Assembly (NCBI GenBank): GCA_021713395.1
Contig: JAKJJT010000010.1
Span: forward strand, 1-55,124
Source: Thiotrichales bacterium 19S9-11
GTDB taxonomy: Bacteria; Pseudomonadota; Gammaproteobacteria; Francisellales; Francisellaceae
Direction of reading: 5' to 3'
DNA length: 55,124 bases
Each line of letters opens with the position of its first letter. Positions within the stretch are counted from its first letter, which is position 1. This document shows, piece after piece, positions 1 through 10,000 of this stretch. The notes beneath the pieces were generated by a model. The model saw only the letters and a list, made by a program, of their open reading frames with translations, was not told the DNA's origin and ran no database searches. A program made the translations under genes and the position numbers.

Positions 1-780
1 AATGATGCGCCAGATATCACAATCGGTGGAGGTTCAGCAGCAGAAAGCTTAACAGAGACTGATACGACGCTTTCAACGTCAGGCACGTTGGTTGCAACGG
101 ATGTTGATTTAACGGATGTTGTCACGTTAGGGGCAACGACGATCGGCACAAGTGGTAATGTCAATAGTATAAGTGATGCGAGCTTCTTAAGTATGTTTAG
201 CATCACAGGTGATTTAACGAGTGCAGAGACAACAGATAGTTTAAGCTGGAGCTTTAACTCAAATGGTGAAGCGTTTGATTATTTAGCTTCAGGTGAGACT
301 TTAGTCTTAACCTATACGGTTAGTTTAATTGATGATCATAGTACGCCAGCGTCTGATACTCAGGATGTTGTCATCACAATCACAGGTACAAATGATGCGC
401 CAGATATCACAATCGGTGGAGGTTCAGCAGCAGAAAGCTTAACAGAGACTGATACGACGCTTTCAACGTCAGGCACGTTGGTTGCAACGGATGTTGATTT
501 AACGGATGTTGTCACGTTAGGGGCAACGACGATCGGCACAAGTGGTAATGTCAATAGTATAAGTGATGCGAGCTTCTTAAGTATGTTTAGCATCACAGGT
601 GATTTAACGAGTGCAGAGACAACAGATAGTTTAAGCTGGAGCTTTAACTCAAATGGTGAAGCGTTTGATTATTTAGCTTCAGGTGAGACTTTAGTCTTAA
701 CCTATACGGTTAGTTTAATTGATGATCATAGTACGCCAGCGTCTGATACTCAGGATGTTGTCATCACAATCACAGGTACA
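1..780 (+). repeat. Two identical 390-bp tandem repeats encoding VCBS units
   Basis: Bases 1-390 and 391-780 match base for base on visual comparison. A third copy starts at 781 and diverges after about 16 bases. The unit is 130 codons, so copy-number change keeps the frame. Identity at silent sites implies recent duplication or gene conversion. More copies probably lie upstream of the window. Confidence 0.95.
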
Positions 781-3669
781 AATGATGCGCCAGATAATAA
801 TGCACCAATTGCTATTCCAAGTACAATTAATCTTGATGAAGACACAACTTATGTCTTTAGCGTATCAGATTTTAATTTTACGGATGTAGATGGTGATGAA
901 TTAGCTAGTATTCGGATTACCTCTTTAAGTGGCGATGGTGTTTTACAGTTAAATGGAAGCGATGTTAGTTTAAATCAAGTTATCATAGCCAGCGATATTA
1001 GTGATGGATTACTCACCTTTAGCCCAACAGAAAATAGCAATGGCCTTGGTTATGATAACTTTGAATTTAGTGTAAGCGATGGTACAGCTGAATCAGAGAA
1101 TACAACTACAGTAACGGTTAATGTTTCGCCAATTAATGATGCACCAATTGTAAGCTTAAGTGATATCACATTTGATGAAGACACAACTTATGTCTTTAGC
1201 GTATCAGATTTTAATTTTACGGATGTAGATGGTGATGAATTATCTAGTATTCGAGTTACCTCTTTAAGTGGCGATGGTGTTTTACAGTTAAATGGAAGCG
1301 ATGTTAGTTTAAATCAAGTTATCATAGCCAGCGATATCAGTGATGGATTACTAACCTTTAGCCCAACAGAAAATAGCAATGGCCTTGGCTATGATAGCTT
1401 TGAGTTTAGAGCAAGTGATGGTTCTGCTGAATCAGAAAATATAAGTACATTAACAGTTGATGTTACACCAGTTAATGATGCACCAATTGTAAGCTTAAGT
1501 GATATCACATTTGATGAAGACACAACTTATGTCTTTAGCGTATCAGATTTTAATTTTACGGATGTAGATGGTGATGAATTATCTAGTATTCGAGTTACCT
1601 CTTTAAGTGGCGATGGTGTTTTACAGTTAAATGGAAGCGATGTTAGTTTAAATCAAGTTATCATAGCCAGCGATATTAGTAGTGGGTTACTCACCTTTAG
1701 CCCAACAGAAAATAGCAATGGCCTTGGTTATGATAACTTTGAATTTAGTGTAAGCGATGGTACAGCTGAATCAGAGAATACAAGTACAGTAACAGTTGAT
1801 GTTACACCAGTTAATGATGCGCCAGTCGCAACGCTAAGTAAGATTAGCTTTAATAAGGATTCTAGTTATACCTTTAGCTTGTCAGACTTTGAGTTTACTG
1901 ATGTGGATGGTGATACTTTAGAGAGTATTCGAGTTACATCATTAAGTAATTATGGTTCTTTAAATTTAGATGGTAATGCAGTTAGTTTAAATCAAGTTAT
2001 CACAGCTAGCGATATCAGTGAAGGATTACTAATCTTTAGCCCAACACCAAGTAATACTGGCATTGTTGGCTATGATAGCTTCGAGTTTAGTGTTAGTGAT
2101 GGCAGTATAGAGTCAACGGTTAGTAGTACGCTTACTGTTGATATTTACAAGCTAAATAATGCCTCAGTTGGTGTAGCAGTAGAAAAGGTTATTGATTTAA
2201 GTGCTATTCAAGAGGTTGAAGTTGGAGAGGTTATATATACAGTCAGTTCATCAGCGCTTGATATTAGCGCTAATACGGCACCTGAAACAATATATACAAT
2301 TATGGAAGAGCCTCAATATGGTACGATAAGAAATACAAACCTTAATATCAATCTAGGCGTTAATGATACATTTACTCAAGCAGATATTGACTTTAATTAT
2401 ATTAGCTATACTAATGATGGTGTAGATTTATTACCAGATAGCTTTACGTTCTTCGTTAGCCTAGATGGAGGTGCCACTGTAAATAGCTATACAGTTGATT
2501 TGTCTTATAGTGAAGTATATAGTTTTGCCATCAATATAGACTTAGTTTCTCAGATTATGGATGTGGCAGTAAATGGAGAGGAATCAGAGGGAGCTGCTGT
2601 ATTAGTACAAGCAGAACCACAGCCAGATGTAGAAAATGAAACTGATGATAATATATTATGGTCGTTGATTGGTGCTACTACTAATTCAGATTTAATCATT
2701 CGAATAAGTGAAGAGGTCATTAAAGGAACAGGTAGTGAGTTAAATCCTTATATTCTTAATGCATCAGGCGCTGAGAAAGTTTTCTTAGCAGCTTTATTCC
2801 AAGACTATAATACTGATATTGAAATATCAGGTATTAATTTAGATAAAAGTTCTGTTTATTTATTAGTTAATGTTAATGAAAATGATATCTTTATTACAGC
2901 AGAGCCAAACTTTAATGGAGAAGTTAAACTGAAAGTTCGGTTATCTAATAACGATCAAGTAGAAGAAGTTTATTATACCATTAAAGTCTCGCAAAATGCT
3001 GAGAACTTAAATAATCAAGTGAATTTAGAACAGTCAGATTATATTGCTTTATTCCCAGGGGAGAATAGCTTTACTCACTTATGGGGAAATACTTCTGATC
3101 AGAGTGTTGAAAGAGCTGGAGATGATTTTAATCATGCGCTTAATAGTCAGCAACCACAGCCAGTTCTAGAGAATATTGTTTCTAGATTATTAACGGCATC
3201 ACTTGATATGGGTAGTATAAATCAATCTGTTCAGTTAGTAGTGGGTGAGTTAATAGCATCAGGTATGAAAAAAGACTTATTAGTCAATTTAAGCGTTCAT
3301 ATGATATTGGATATTAAATCTAAAGTAGATAGAACAGAAATTATTAAATCATTATTAGCAAATCAAAACTTAGATGATGATTTACTTGTCGCAGTTTATA
3401 ACTTACTTGCTAAAATTGATAAAGAAGTAGCAGAAGAGTTTATTGATGAGTTAGCTCGATCTAAATATCAAGATGTTATACAGTATCTTGCTAATTTAGA
3501 GCTAGTGTTAGAAGACAATGTGGGTTATTTAGAAGCTATAAAAGCGTTTATTTTATCAGGAGAAGATGAGTTTAATTTTAAAAACTTAGATATAGATAAG
3601 GAAGAAAAAGAACAGCAAAGTAAGATTCAAGAAGTGAAGAAAAAAATACTAAGCTTATTTAAGAAATGA
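1..3669 (+). CDS. Giant VCBS/cadherin-like repeat surface or secreted protein, C-terminal part (5' truncated by window)
   Basis: The frame is open from base 1, so the true start lies upstream; 1222 residues are visible. Two 130-residue VCBS-type units ending in the GTNDAP signature come first. Four 113-residue cadherin-like/tandem-95 units follow (conserved DVDGDxL, SFEF/NFEFSVSDG and VNDAP), the last one divergent. A non-repetitive region (about residues 720-1010) and a helical C-terminal tail of about 180 residues ending in lysine-rich KKKILSLFKK complete it. Families with these repeats are usually adhesins or type I-secreted giant proteins. No glycine-rich calcium nonapeptides are visible near the C terminus, so the export route is uncertain. 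It meets the CBS gene tail to tail with only 7 bp between them. Confidence 0.85.
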   Translation, partial: NDAPDITIGGGSAAESLTETDTTLSTSGTLVATDVDLTDVVTLGATTIGTSGNVNSISDASFLSMFSITGDLTSAETTDSLSWSFNSNGEAFDYLASGETLVLTYTVSLIDDHSTPASDTQDVVITITGTNDAPDITIGGGSAAESLTETDTTLSTSGTLVATDVDLTDVVTLGATTIGTSGNVNSISDASFLSMFSITGDLTSAETTDSLSWSFNSNGEAFDYLASGETLVLTYTVSLIDDHSTPASDTQDVVITITGTNDAPDNNAPIAIPSTINLDEDTTYVFSVSDFNFTDVDGDELASIRITSLSGDGVLQLNGSDVSLNQVIIASDISDGLLTFSPTENSNGLGYDNFEFSVSDGTAESENTTTVTVNVSPINDAPIVSLSDITFDEDTTYVFSVSDFNFTDVDGDELSSIRVTSLSGDGVLQLNGSDVSLNQVIIASDISDGLLTFSPTENSNGLGYDSFEFRASDGSAESENISTLTVDVTPVNDAPIVSLSDITFDEDTTYVFSVSDFNFTDVDGDELSSIRVTSLSGDGVLQLNGSDVSLNQVIIASDISSGLLTFSPTENSNGLGYDNFEFSVSDGTAESENTSTVTVDVTPVNDAPVATLSKISFNKDSSYTFSLSDFEFTDVDGDTLESIRVTSLSNYGSLNLDGNAVSLNQVITASDISEGLLIFSPTPSNTGIVGYDSFEFSVSDGSIESTVSSTLTVDIYKLNNASVGVAVEKVIDLSAIQEVEVGEVIYTVSSSALDISANTAPETIYTIMEEPQYGTIRNTNLNINLGVNDTFTQADIDFNYISYTNDGVDLLPDSFTFFVSLDGGATVNSYTVDLSYSEVYSFAINIDLVSQIMDVAVNGEESEGAAVLVQAEPQPDVENETDDNILWSLIGATTNSDLIIRISEEVIKGTGSELNPYILNASGAEKVFLAALFQDYNTDIEISGINLDKSSVYLLVNVNENDIFITAEPNFNGEVKLKVRLSNNDQVEEVYYTIKVSQNAENLNNQVNLEQSDYIALFPGENSFTHLWGNTSDQSVERAGDDFNHALNSQQPQPVLENIVSRLLTASLDMGSINQSVQLVVGELIASGMKKDLLVNLSVHMILDIKSKVDRTEIIKSLLANQNLDDDLLVAVYNLLAKIDKEVAEEFIDELARSKYQDVIQYLANLELVLEDNVGYLEAIKAFILSGEDEFNFKNLDIDKEEKEQQSKIQEVKKKILSLFKK
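835..2190 (+). repeat. Four 339-bp repeats encoding cadherin-like/tandem-95 domains
   Basis: The equivalent point of each unit (the DEDTTYVF motif or its degenerate version NKDSSYTF) falls at 835, 1174, 1513 and 1852, an exact 339-bp period. The first three are nearly identical at DNA level; the fourth is divergent and marks the older end of the array. Confidence 0.9.
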
Positions 3670-3676
3670 TAATTTA

Positions 3677-4261
3677 TTATATACGCTTTGACATTTCAGC
3701 AATTGTTTCAGATGCTAGGTTATTGCCAATATCAATACCTAACTGCCTAGAGATTTGAGTTGTAGAAAACATACCTCTAAGTATGACTTCTTCAAGATGG
3801 TCAACTTCATAAACTAGTAAGTGAGAGAGGCTGTGTTCATGTAGAATTCGAGCAATATGCCCAACTCGAGCATTGCTTAAGTCGCGGTAGTTTAATATTC
3901 TTAATGCAGAAATAGGTGTCATTAACATGCTAACAGTTACTTCAGTTTGGTTGATATCATTTGCTTGGGCTACCTGAGTTAACTGAATGCCAAGAATTTG
4001 CGCGCTATTAATAAAGCCAATAACCTTGTCATTATTATCGATAACTAATAGGCATCGAATTTCTGAAGTTTTCATTTTTTCAAGTGCTTGATGTGCAAAT
4101 GCAGAGCTTACAGTTGTCACAGGCGGGCGCACATGAAAATCAGTGAAGGTTTGTAAGGCTGGAGAATCAGTTGTTACAATGTCAGTGAATCGTTGTGGGT
4201 GAAAGTAATTAATATGGTTAGGTAGCGTGTGTAGTTCTAATTTGGCAAATTCCTTGAACAT
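3677..4261 (-). CDS. Tandem CBS-domain protein
   Basis: A 194-residue soluble protein. Residues of about 45-100 (VSSAFAHQALEKMKTSEIRCLLVID, then DKVIGFINSAQILG) and 110-175 (VSMLMTPISALRI, then HSLSHLLVYE) read as two CBS motifs, which normally bind adenine nucleotides. No catalytic domain is attached, so the target is unknown. It is the last gene of the minus-strand run, 102 bp after tilS, and has its own good promoter in that gap, so it may be transcribed separately. Confidence 0.8.
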   Translation of the reverse strand: MFKEFAKLELHTLPNHINYFHPQRFTDIVTTDSPALQTFTDFHVRPPVTTVSSAFAHQALEKMKTSEIRCLLVIDNNDKVIGFINSAQILGIQLTQVAQANDINQTEVTVSMLMTPISALRILNYRDLSNARVGHIARILHEHSLSHLLVYEVDHLEEVILRGMFSTTQISRQLGIDIGNNLASETIAEMSKRI

Positions 4262-4299
4262 AAGATTTAAACCTTTTTATGCTGTTAGTCTTACCAATT

Positions 4300-4329
4300 A
4301 TTATATCGCTTTTTTTTGCTTGATGTTAA
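4300..4329 (-). promoter_or_regulatory. Sigma-70-type promoter of the CBS-domain gene
   Basis: On the minus strand TTAACA (4329-4324) and TATAAT (4305-4300) are separated by 18 bp. This lies about 40 bp upstream of the ATG at 4261, in the gap after tilS. Confidence 0.5.
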
Positions 4330-4363
4330 TAGGAGTAATATGTAAAAAGTTAAGCTTAATAAT

Positions 4364-5626
4364 TTAAATACAAGTAAACAATTTCCCAACTGCAATAATC
4401 TTATCTTTATATTCAACAATAGGTGTTCGTTTGCGTAACCATTTAGGAATTTGCTTTTCTTGAAAAATAACTTTTAGGGTATTGCTTTTATTTCTATCTA
4501 GAGGTTGGCAGCGATCTTTAGGTTTGCGAGCTCTTAAGGTGACTTGGTTGAAATCAATCTGATCAATATCAAGCCCTAAATATGCCAAGTCAGTTTTAGA
4601 TATATGGTATGAAAATAGACTTAATAGTTTGTCTCTATCAGTCCATTTGCATTTAAAGTCATCAGGTATTTCAGAGGAAATAGGATAACATTGAAGCAAA
4701 TTATCATATAGAATGATTACGTGCTGTTCCCAGTGAAACTCCCAATTGTTTTCAGCATTTTTGATTGATTTTATAAATTCTGCCATTTTTCGTCGACTGG
4801 GAGGTTTTATTTGAGATTTTTTAAGCCATAAACGAATCAGGTAAGTTTGCTTTATTTCATCATATTGAAGTAGGTTCAAGTAATCTATTTGATTTGTTTC
4901 ATTAGTTATTAACATCAAATCATTTTCTAAATACTTTTCCAATAGTTGTGCAACTTCTTGGCAGTATAGGCTTGACTGTGCAATATGCTTTACGGCACTA
5001 AAGCGCTCAGAAAGGCTTGGTAAAACATGATGACGCACATAGTTTCGATCAAATTTGGTATCTAAATTTGTTGAATCTTCAACCCAGCTAAGATTTTTAT
5101 CTTTAGCATATGTTTTGATTGGCTCTTTAGTTATATGCAGTAGCGGTCTTGCGATATAGTATTGATTGCGTTGTCTTACTTGAGGCATTGCTGATAGTCC
5201 ATTGATGCCGCTGCCTCTCATTAGATTAAGTAAAAATGTTTCTGCTTGATCATTTTGGTGGTGAGCAAGGTATAAGTACTCTGCTTTGATATCTTTCATG
5301 ATTTTATCAAAAAATTGATAACGCTTTTCTCTTGCCCAAGCTTCAATACTTTCACCTTTTGGAGGTTTGTCTGTTATCAAAGTGCTATATAATGGAACGT
5401 TTTTTGATTGAGCAAAAGATTTGCAAAATTCTTCCCACTTTTTAGAAACAGATTGTAAGTTGTGGTTAATGTGTATGGCGGATAAACTAAATTGATGTTG
5501 GTTCTTTAAGTTTACTAATGCATTTAGTAGAACAATAGAGTCAACCCCGCCACTGAAACCAACAGCAATATGTTTGGTTGGGTGCTTTTCTAAAAATTCA
5601 TTAAGATAGGTGTTAATATCATTCAA
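4364..5626 (-). CDS. tilS: tRNA(Ile)-lysidine synthase TilS
   Basis: TilS attaches lysine to C34 of the CAU-anticodon tRNA-Ile in an ATP-dependent reaction, so the tRNA reads AUA. The PP-loop SGGVDS is at residues 25-30. HHQNDQAETFLLNLMRGSG and the middle substrate-binding region follow. The C-terminal TilS domain shows VTLRARKPKDRCQP and IPKWLRKRTPIV. Length 420 fits the family (about 430). The start is a TTG that overlaps the serA TGA stop by 4 bases (TTGA), which suggests translational coupling. The nearby ATG at 5622 is in another frame. Confidence 0.95.
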   Translation of the reverse strand: MNDINTYLNEFLEKHPTKHIAVGFSGGVDSIVLLNALVNLKNQHQFSLSAIHINHNLQSVSKKWEEFCKSFAQSKNVPLYSTLITDKPPKGESIEAWAREKRYQFFDKIMKDIKAEYLYLAHHQNDQAETFLLNLMRGSGINGLSAMPQVRQRNQYYIARPLLHITKEPIKTYAKDKNLSWVEDSTNLDTKFDRNYVRHHVLPSLSERFSAVKHIAQSSLYCQEVAQLLEKYLENDLMLITNETNQIDYLNLLQYDEIKQTYLIRLWLKKSQIKPPSRRKMAEFIKSIKNAENNWEFHWEQHVIILYDNLLQCYPISSEIPDDFKCKWTDRDKLLSLFSYHISKTDLAYLGLDIDQIDFNQVTLRARKPKDRCQPLDRNKSNTLKVIFQEKQIPKWLRKRTPIVEYKDKIIAVGKLFTCI

Positions 5627-6855
5627 TATAAAATCCTCGAGCGAATGGTGCCATCAATTGATTTGAGTTTAACTAATAAGTCTTCTGCTGTTCTTTTATC
5701 TGATTCAATATCCATCACAACATAACCAATGTGATTTGTTGTTTGTAAATATTGTCCCAAGATATTAATATCAGATTCTGAGCATGCACGGTTAATTTGT
5801 CTCATCATGCCAGGCTGATTAATATGAATATGTAAAATACGTGAACCTTTTTCATGAGTTGGCAAGGCAGCTTGAGGGAAGTTAACAGCAGAAATTGTTG
5901 AGCCATTATCAGAGTAATGAATTAACTTATTAGCAACTTCAAGGCCAATATTTTCTTGTGCTTCCTTCGTGCTACCACCAATATGTGGTGTTAAAATGAC
6001 ACGATTAAACTCAGTTAGTTTAGACACAAAAGGTTCATCGTTTGATTCAGGTTCTTTTGGAAAAACATCTAATGCAACACCAAGAAATCGATCTTGTTCT
6101 AAGTGAGAACATAATGCATCAATATCAATAACAGAGCCTCGAGAGGCATTAATTAAAATCGCACTATTTTTCATTAGTTGTAACTGTTGATCGGCAATCA
6201 TATTTTTTGTTTGTTCTGTCTCAGGTACATGTAGCGATATAATGTCAGAAAGTTTAAGTAACTCATCTAGCGAAGAAACAGCATTTGCATTACCTAATGG
6301 TAGTTTATTAACAATATCATAAAAAATAACGTTAAGGCCTAAGCTTTCAGCAAGAATGCTAACTTGAGTGCCAATGTGTCCATAGCCAATAATGCCAAGT
6401 GTTTTGCCTCTTACTTCATGACAGCCATCAGCAGATTTATTCCAAATGCCTCGATGCAATAATGCATTTTTAGCAGGAATGTCACGCATTAATATTATCA
6501 TTTCACCAATGACAAGTTCAGCAACGCTACGTGTATTAGAAAATGGAGCATTAAATACTGGAATGCCACACTGTTCAGCAGCTTCTAAGTTAACCTGATT
6601 GGTACCAATACAAAAGCAGCCAATACCAATTAGTTTTTCCGCTTTAGATAAAACCTTGTCAGTTAGTTGAGTCCGAGAGCGAACACCTAATAGTCGTACA
6701 TTTTGAAGTTTTTCAATTAGCTCTTCTTCAGAGAGTGCATTTTTAATATGTTCTATATTTTGGTAGCCAGACTGTTTGAATGTATCAACGGCTTGTTGAT
6801 TAATATTTTCAAGTAGTAAAACTTTAATTTTATCTTTATCTAAAGAATGTTTCAT
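5623..6855 (-). CDS. serA: D-3-phosphoglycerate dehydrogenase
   Basis: It oxidises 3-phosphoglycerate with NAD in the first step of serine synthesis. At 410 residues it matches the E. coli-type short form. The Rossmann motif GIIGYGHIG is at 154-162. The catalytic Arg region INASRGSVIDID and the catalytic His in LTPHIGGST are both present. A C-terminal ACT domain from about residue 340 is the site of serine feedback in this family. It lies 51 bp after thyA and overlaps tilS by 4 bases. Confidence 0.96.
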   Translation of the reverse strand: MKHSLDKDKIKVLLLENINQQAVDTFKQSGYQNIEHIKNALSEEELIEKLQNVRLLGVRSRTQLTDKVLSKAEKLIGIGCFCIGTNQVNLEAAEQCGIPVFNAPFSNTRSVAELVIGEMIILMRDIPAKNALLHRGIWNKSADGCHEVRGKTLGIIGYGHIGTQVSILAESLGLNVIFYDIVNKLPLGNANAVSSLDELLKLSDIISLHVPETEQTKNMIADQQLQLMKNSAILINASRGSVIDIDALCSHLEQDRFLGVALDVFPKEPESNDEPFVSKLTEFNRVILTPHIGGSTKEAQENIGLEVANKLIHYSDNGSTISAVNFPQAALPTHEKGSRILHIHINQPGMMRQINRACSESDINILGQYLQTTNHIGYVVMDIESDKRTAEDLLVKLKSIDGTIRSRILY

Positions 6856-6906
6856 GTGCTACCTAAGTCCAATGCGATTAACTAAAAAGTTATGCTTATT
6901 ATTTAA

Positions 6907-7740
6907 TTATACAGCAACTAAACCTTTTATGGCGGGATGATATTCATAATCTAAAATTTCAAAATCATCATAGTCATAATTTTCAATCTGCTCAGGGGTT
7001 TTTTTAATATTTAATTGGGGTAATGCATAGGGGGTGCGAGACAGTTGTTCTTGAATTTGTTCTTGGTGATTATGATAAATATGACAATCACCACCTGAAA
7101 ATATAAACTCACCTACGCCTAAACCTGCTTGATCAGCCATGATGTGAGTTAATAAAGCATAAGATGCAATATTAAATGGCACACCTAAAAATGCATCAGC
7201 AGAACGCTGTGTCAGCATGCAGGAAAGTTTGTTATTAGCAACATAGAACTGGAATAGAGTATGACAAGGTGGTAGAGCTGCTTTACCCATTTTTACATTA
7301 TCTTGTGGCGAAATAGCCTCATCGGGTAGTACTGCTGGGTTCCATGCATTAACAATTAGCCTTCGAGAGTCAGGTTTCGTTTTAATTAAAGTTAGTACTT
7401 CTTGAATTTGGTCGATGGTTTTGCCATCTGGAGTATTCCAAGAGCGCCATTGTTTTCCATAAACAGGGCCAAGGTCTCCATTATCTAGCGCCCATTCATT
7501 CCAAATGCGAACACCATTGTCTTGTAAATATTTGATATTTGTTTCACCTTTAAGAAACCATAAAAGTTCATAAATAACACTTCTAAGATGAATTTTTTTG
7601 GTAGTTACTAATGGAAAGCCTTTATTTAAATCAAATCGCATCTGATAACCAAAAACACTCGTTGTGCCAGTGCCAGTACGATCTGATTTTTTAACACCAT
7701 GAGTTAAGATGTGATCTAGAAATTGAAGATATTGTTGCAT
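6907..7740 (-). CDS. thyA: Thymidylate synthase ThyA
   Basis: It methylates dUMP to dTMP using methylene-tetrahydrofolate. The catalytic cysteine is C159 in [13 protein letters not shown]. The N-terminal SDRTGTGT phosphate loop, [30 protein letters not shown] and the C-terminal KGLVAV are all present. It has 277 residues against 264 in E. coli, with extra residues just before the catalytic Cys. The ATG overlaps the lgt stop by one base (TAATG), so the two are co-translated. Confidence 0.97.
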   Translation of the reverse strand: MQQYLQFLDHILTHGVKKSDRTGTGTTSVFGYQMRFDLNKGFPLVTTKKIHLRSVIYELLWFLKGETNIKYLQDNGVRIWNEWALDNGDLGPVYGKQWRSWNTPDGKTIDQIQEVLTLIKTKPDSRRLIVNAWNPAVLPDEAISPQDNVKMGKAALPPCHTLFQFYVANNKLSCMLTQRSADAFLGVPFNIASYALLTHIMADQAGLGVGEFIFSGGDCHIYHNHQEQIQEQLSRTPYALPQLNIKKTPEQIENYDYDDFEILDYEYHPAIKGLVAV

Positions 7741-8573
7741 TAAGCACCTCCGAGCTGAGATAAATAGTTACGAGCATTTGGTGTGTAAACTTTTATTTTT
7801 GATGTAACACGATACATAATAATAATAATTCCAAAAAGAATCATAGGTAGTGACAGCACTTGCCCCATTGTCATCCAGTCAAATAAAACATAGCCCATCT
7901 GTGGGTCTGGTTGGCGTAAAAACTCAGCTAAAAATCTAAATAAGCCATAAAATAGCGCAAAGCTAGCTGAAATAATTAATCGCTGGCGAGGCTTCATAGA
8001 TAGAACCCAAAGAATAATAAATAATAATATTCCTTCTAACATAGCTTCAACCAATTGAGAAGGGTAGCGGGGTAATGGCCCACCCGTTGGAAATATCATA
8101 CCAATTGGAGAATCTGTTACACGCCCCCACAATTCACCATTGATAAAATTCCCAATGCGACCAAAGAAAATGCCTATTGGTACCATCGGTGAAAAGAAGT
8201 CTAATAAATCAAATGCATTGAGCTTCTTACGATAGGAAAATAAGCTTAGTGCAGTCATAACACCTAATAAGCCACCATGAAAAGACATGCCGCCATCCCA
8301 AACTCGAATAATAATTAATGGATTTGAAATAAAGTTACTAAAATCATAAAACAGCATATAACCTAAACGGCCACCAATAATTACACCTAAAGCACCATAA
8401 AAAATAGCATCAGAGACATGCTCTGGTTGAATTGGTGAATAAGGTTTTTTTGCTCTGTACTTTCCTAAAATCCATGCACTAATAAATCCTAGTAAATACA
8501 TAAGACCATACCAGTGAATTTTAACTGGGCCAATAGCTAATGCAACAGGGTCAACTTGAGGGTAGGTTAGCAT
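7740..8573 (-). CDS. lgt: Prolipoprotein diacylglyceryl transferase Lgt
   Basis: An inner-membrane enzyme that transfers diacylglycerol from phosphatidylglycerol to the lipobox cysteine of prolipoproteins. Seven or so hydrophobic segments are visible. The signature [14 protein letters not shown] and the essential-His region [12 protein letters not shown] are present. It heads the minus-strand run lgt-thyA-serA-tilS, and is divergent from the Lol genes that sort the lipoproteins it makes. Confidence 0.97.
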   Translation of the reverse strand: MLTYPQVDPVALAIGPVKIHWYGLMYLLGFISAWILGKYRAKKPYSPIQPEHVSDAIFYGALGVIIGGRLGYMLFYDFSNFISNPLIIIRVWDGGMSFHGGLLGVMTALSLFSYRKKLNAFDLLDFFSPMVPIGIFFGRIGNFINGELWGRVTDSPIGMIFPTGGPLPRYPSQLVEAMLEGILLFIILWVLSMKPRQRLIISASFALFYGLFRFLAEFLRQPDPQMGYVLFDWMTMGQVLSLPMILFGIIIIMYRVTSKIKVYTPNARNYLSQLGGA

Positions 8574-8701
8574 TCGTTTGTTATATCCTTACATCAGTCT
8601 ATTTTAAAGCATAGTGCAATTATATCGGATTATATGATAACAGTGCTATGAAAGTTTAAAAAGAATCTGAGAAATTTAGTTGGTCATTTGGCTAATCGAG
8701 T

Positions 8702-8710
8702 TGCTATAAT
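8702..8710 (+). promoter_or_regulatory. Extended -10 promoter for the lol pair
   Basis: TGCTATAAT (TGnTATAAT) lies about 45 bp upstream of the ATG at 8756. A TTGGTC at 8680-8685 is 19 bp upstream, too far for an ideal -35, so the extended -10 would carry most of the activity. Confidence 0.5.
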
Positions 8711-8755
8711 CGTCAATGAATTGGATATTTTTTCTTAAAGGATAACTTAGTTTTA

Positions 8756-10000
8756 ATGAAGCGTTTTTTATCATTATTTATTGGTCTTCGCTATTTAAGA
8801 GCAAAAAAGAGAAATCACTTTATTTCTTTTATCTCAGGTGCATCGTTTATTGGTATTGCTTTAGGTGTGGCGGTTTTGATTACCGTTTTATCGGTGATGA
8901 ATGGTTTTGATCGTGAGATTAGAGAGCGGATGTTAGTAATGGTGCCACAAGCGTCAGTTAGTGGATGGAATGGTCAGTTGGATGATTGGCAAAAAGTATA
9001 TAAGCAGCTAGAAGGCAAAGATCAGATTATTGGCATGGCACCTTATATACAAGGCCAGGCGATGATCACAAGAGAAGGATTTTCAGCTTTTGGTATTTTA
9101 ATGGGTGTTGACCCAAAACTTGAAAATACGGTTTCACCAATTAATAGTAAAATGACACAAGGTGATTTAGCTAATTTAAAAGCAGGTGAGTTTGGCGTTA
9201 TTTTAGGTAAAGACCTAGCTAATTCACTGGGTGCAACGATTGGTAGCAAAGTAACCTTAGTTGTGCCAAAAGCTTCATTTTCTCCGGTTGGTTTTTTACC
9301 AAGATTAAAACAGTTTAAAGTTGTTGGGATCTTCTCAGTTGGTTATCAGTTTGATAGCTCTTATGCGCTCTTAAATATTCATGATGCAGCAAAACTATTA
9401 CAAATGGATGGTAAAGTTTCGGGGTTACAGTTAAAATTTCCGTCTGCATTTGATGCGCCAAATGCTACAAAACGTTTAAACAACATGCTGTTACCAGCTT
9501 ATCAGGCAATTGATTGGACGCAGCAAAATACTAACTTTTTTAAAGCATTGCAGATGGAAAAAACGATGATGTTTTTTATTCTGGTGCTTATCATTACCGT
9601 TGCTGCATTTAATATGCTTGCCTCCCTTGTTATGGTTGTAACAGACAAGCAATCTGACATTGCGATTTTAAGAACACTTGGTGCTTCTTCACGACAAGTT
9701 ATGTCAATCTTTATTGTACAAGGCACTATTATTGGTATGATAGGTATAATTATCGGTATTGTACTAGGTATTATTTTAGCAATGAATACCACAGAGATTG
9801 TTAACTGGATACAAACAGTTTTTCATGTGCAGTTCTTATCAGCAAATGTTTACTATATTGACTTTCTGCCTTCACAATTAGAACTTAAAGATGTGATCAA
9901 TATTAGTATTGTCGCTTTTATATTAAGTTTTTTAGCGACCCTTTATCCTGCTTGGCGGGCAGCTAAAATTCAACCAGCGGAGGCACTACGTTATGAGTAA
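8756..10000 (+). CDS. lolC: Lipoprotein-releasing ABC transporter permease (LolC/LolE family, possibly LolF-type)
   Basis: This inner-membrane permease helps extract outer-membrane lipoproteins and pass them to LolA. At 414 residues it has the family layout: an N-terminal TM segment in GASFIGIALGVAVLITVLSVMNGFDREIRERML, a large periplasmic domain to about residue 265, then three C-terminal TM segments and the closing ATLYPAWRAAKIQPAEALRYE. It overlaps lolD by 8 bp. Only one permease gene accompanies lolD here. Francisella and Acinetobacter are known to use one homodimeric permease, LolF, instead of LolC plus LolE, and this arrangement fits that. Confidence 0.92.
   Translation: MKRFLSLFIGLRYLRAKKRNHFISFISGASFIGIALGVAVLITVLSVMNGFDREIRERMLVMVPQASVSGWNGQLDDWQKVYKQLEGKDQIIGMAPYIQGQAMITREGFSAFGILMGVDPKLENTVSPINSKMTQGDLANLKAGEFGVILGKDLANSLGATIGSKVTLVVPKASFSPVGFLPRLKQFKVVGIFSVGYQFDSSYALLNIHDAAKLLQMDGKVSGLQLKFPSAFDAPNATKRLNNMLLPAYQAIDWTQQNTNFFKALQMEKTMMFFILVLIITVAAFNMLASLVMVVTDKQSDIAILRTLGASSRQVMSIFIVQGTIIGMIGIIIGIVLGIILAMNTTEIVNWIQTVFHVQFLSANVYYIDFLPSQLELKDVINISIVAFILSFLATLYPAWRAAKIQPAEALRYE

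Noticed and set aside
835-2190. CRISPR array, suggested by regular repetition
   Set aside because: The 339-bp units are coding, in frame and without short repeats separated by unique spacers. I saw no CRISPR array in the window.
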